Shown here: positions 63,042 to 64,000 of the stretch, in pieces
How positions within the stretch are numbered: position 1 is the stretch's first letter
Layout: each line of letters begins with the position of its first letter
NCBI RefSeq assembly: GCF_010974825.1
Contig: NZ_JAAILA010000011.1
Coordinates: 182,050-246,049, forward strand
DNA from: Aeromonas rivipollensis
Lineage (GTDB): Bacteria > Pseudomonadota > Gammaproteobacteria > Enterobacterales > Aeromonadaceae
Direction: 5' to 3'
Length of the DNA: 64,000 nucleotides
Made by a program: the position numbers and the translations under genes
Notes under the pieces: model-generated
The model's database searches: none
Seen by the model: the letters and a program-made list of their open reading frames with translations, nothing else
Told to the model about the DNA's origin: nothing

Positions 63042-63959
63042 TTAGCCGCTGATGGGGCGGGGCAGCCCGTTCTTGTCGTCGAGCAGGGCCGTCACCCGGG
63101 AGCCATCTATCTCGGGGGCCGCGATGAACTGCTCGACCTCGGGGGAGAGCACCAGCGGGGCACCCTCGGACATCTCCTCCTCGGTGCGGGAGAGGGGGGA
63201 GTGCACCTCCAGCCAGCGGCGACCGTCCGGCTCCAACGCCGTCTTGACCGGCTGGTTGATCACCTGTGCCCGGGTACCGACAGGCACCAGGCTGAACAAG
63301 GTCTCTATGTCGTCCGGGCGCAGCCGGATGCAGCCCGCGCTGACCCGCAGACCGACCCCGAACTCCTTGTTGGTGCCGTGAATGAGGTAGTCCTTGTTGC
63401 CATAGCCCAGGCGCATGGCGAACTTGCCGAGGGGATTGTCCGGGCCCGGGGGCACCACGGCCGGCAGGTCTATGCCCTTTTGCTCCAGCCAGGACTTGCG
63501 CACCATGGGGCCGGGTACCCAGGTCGGGTTCGGATTCTTCGCGATGACTGTGGTGGTCATCTCAGGGGTCTCGCGGCCTATGTCACCTATGCCGATGGGT
63601 AGCACCATTACTTCCGCCTTGTCCTTGGGGAAGTAATAGAGGCGCAGCTCCGGCAGATTGATGACGATGCCCTCCCGCGGCACATCGGGCAGCAGCATCT
63701 GGGTCGGCAGGGTCAGCCGGGTGCCTGGGGTGGGCAAATAGGGATCTACCCCCGGATTTGCCTCGAGCAGCGCCAAAAAGCCAATCTGGGTATGTTTGCC
63801 AACCAGCTCCAGATGATCGCCAGGTTGGACTATGTAGTCTTCCAGCTCACCGATGAGACGGCTGTCCGCTGGCGGAAGCGGATAGGTTTTCGACCAGGCC
63901 GGCGTGGTCCAGAGGCTGGCAACGGCCAGCAGCAGTGAGACGATACGGGTATTGTGCAT
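63042..63959 (-). CDS. L,D-transpeptidase (ErfK/YbiS/YcfS/YnhG family)
   Basis: 305 residues. Signal peptide near residue 23 (WTTPAWS). A LysM-like module (DYIVQPGDHLELVGKHTQIGFLALLEANPGVDPYLPTPGTRLTLP) precedes the YkuD domain. The catalytic site is HGTNKEFGVGLRVSAGCIR with His194 and Cys210. Members of this group in E. coli (LdtA, LdtB, LdtC) attach the C-terminal lysine of Lpp to meso-diaminopimelate. An Lpp with C-terminal Lys is encoded 6 kb away, so this is a plausible partner. Same strand as the DUF481 gene, 19 bases upstream of it. Confidence 0.93.
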   Translation of the reverse strand: MHNTRIVSLLLAVASLWTTPAWSKTYPLPPADSRLIGELEDYIVQPGDHLELVGKHTQIGFLALLEANPGVDPYLPTPGTRLTLPTQMLLPDVPREGIVINLPELRLYYFPKDKAEVMVLPIGIGDIGRETPEMTTTVIAKNPNPTWVPGPMVRKSWLEQKGIDLPAVVPPGPDNPLGKFAMRLGYGNKDYLIHGTNKEFGVGLRVSAGCIRLRPDDIETLFSLVPVGTRAQVINQPVKTALEPDGRRWLEVHSPLSRTEEEMSEGAPLVLSPEVEQFIAAPEIDGSRVTALLDDKNGLPRPISG

Positions 63960-64000
63960 GGTGTTTCCTATCGGCAGTTCTCGAGGGAAGCGCTTCCCTC

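Overview
This 64 kb window looks like ordinary chromosome of a high-GC gammaproteobacterium. The gene set (aapJQMP, three OmpA paralogues, xanP, yciN, ytfK, yfcD, rlmF, a MaoC protein, Lpp) and its sequence similarity to recalled Escherichia coli and Vibrio proteins point to Aeromonas. That genus call is inference; no 16S or other marker gene is present. I see no insertion sequence, prophage, CRISPR array, tRNA or rRNA.

Layout. 1-2.9 kb: end of phoR, Pho box, pstS, an M48 lipoprotein protease, a GNAT protein. 3-8.1 kb: nagK, cutC, fklB, an ABC exporter pair, a DUF2845 protein. 8.6-12.7 kb: the aapJQMP amino-acid ABC importer. 12.8-16.8 kb: ytfK with its own Pho box, a YfcD-like Nudix protein, a peroxiredoxin, a Ca2+/Na+ antiporter, a group IV ornithine/lysine decarboxylase. 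17.2-18.9 kb: tandem glycine riboswitch and a Na+/alanine-glycine symporter. 19-27 kb: lipoate ligase, xanP, a diguanylate cyclase, yciN, a MATE pump divergent from an AraC regulator, NAD malic enzyme. 27-31 kb: three tandem ompA genes. 31-41 kb: a hypothetical gene, a small XRE regulator, an NSS transporter, an RssA-like patatin, a Cache-GGDEF cyclase, an RND efflux pair. 41-46 kb: ygiQ, then an AT-rich island with a GIY-YIG nuclease gene and an unknown gene. 46-55 kb: DinB, MviM-like oxidoreductase, ruvC, aqpZ, a lytic transglycosylase, GNAT, YceB-like protein, cardiolipin synthase, YdgA-like protein. 55-64 kb: purU, FMN riboswitch with ribB, lpp, cnoX, an Sfp-type PPTase, an NlpC/P60 lipoprotein, rlmF, a MaoC protein, a DUF481 barrel and an L,D-transpeptidase.

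Functional links. Two Pho boxes tie pstS and ytfK to phosphate starvation sensed by PhoR/PhoB. The envelope is strongly represented: Lpp and an L,D-transpeptidase of the class that can attach Lpp to peptidoglycan, three OmpA proteins with peptidoglycan-binding domains, a lytic transglycosylase, an NlpC/P60 hydrolase and a cardiolipin synthase. Two metabolite riboswitches (glycine, FMN) control single genes.

The most unusual signal is a pattern seen at five separate loci. A short diverged copy of one END of a gene lies in tandem just outside that gene: the starts of pstS and of the ABC permease, and the ends of cutC, the Nudix gene and the transglycosylase gene. Period is exact within a locus where there are three units (79 bp for the Nudix gene, 125 bp for the transglycosylase). 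At cutC the two units differ at seven sites, all synonymous, so both seem to have evolved as coding sequence. I read these as scars of recombination between diverged alleles, possibly on top of tandem duplication. I do not know of a described system that explains them.
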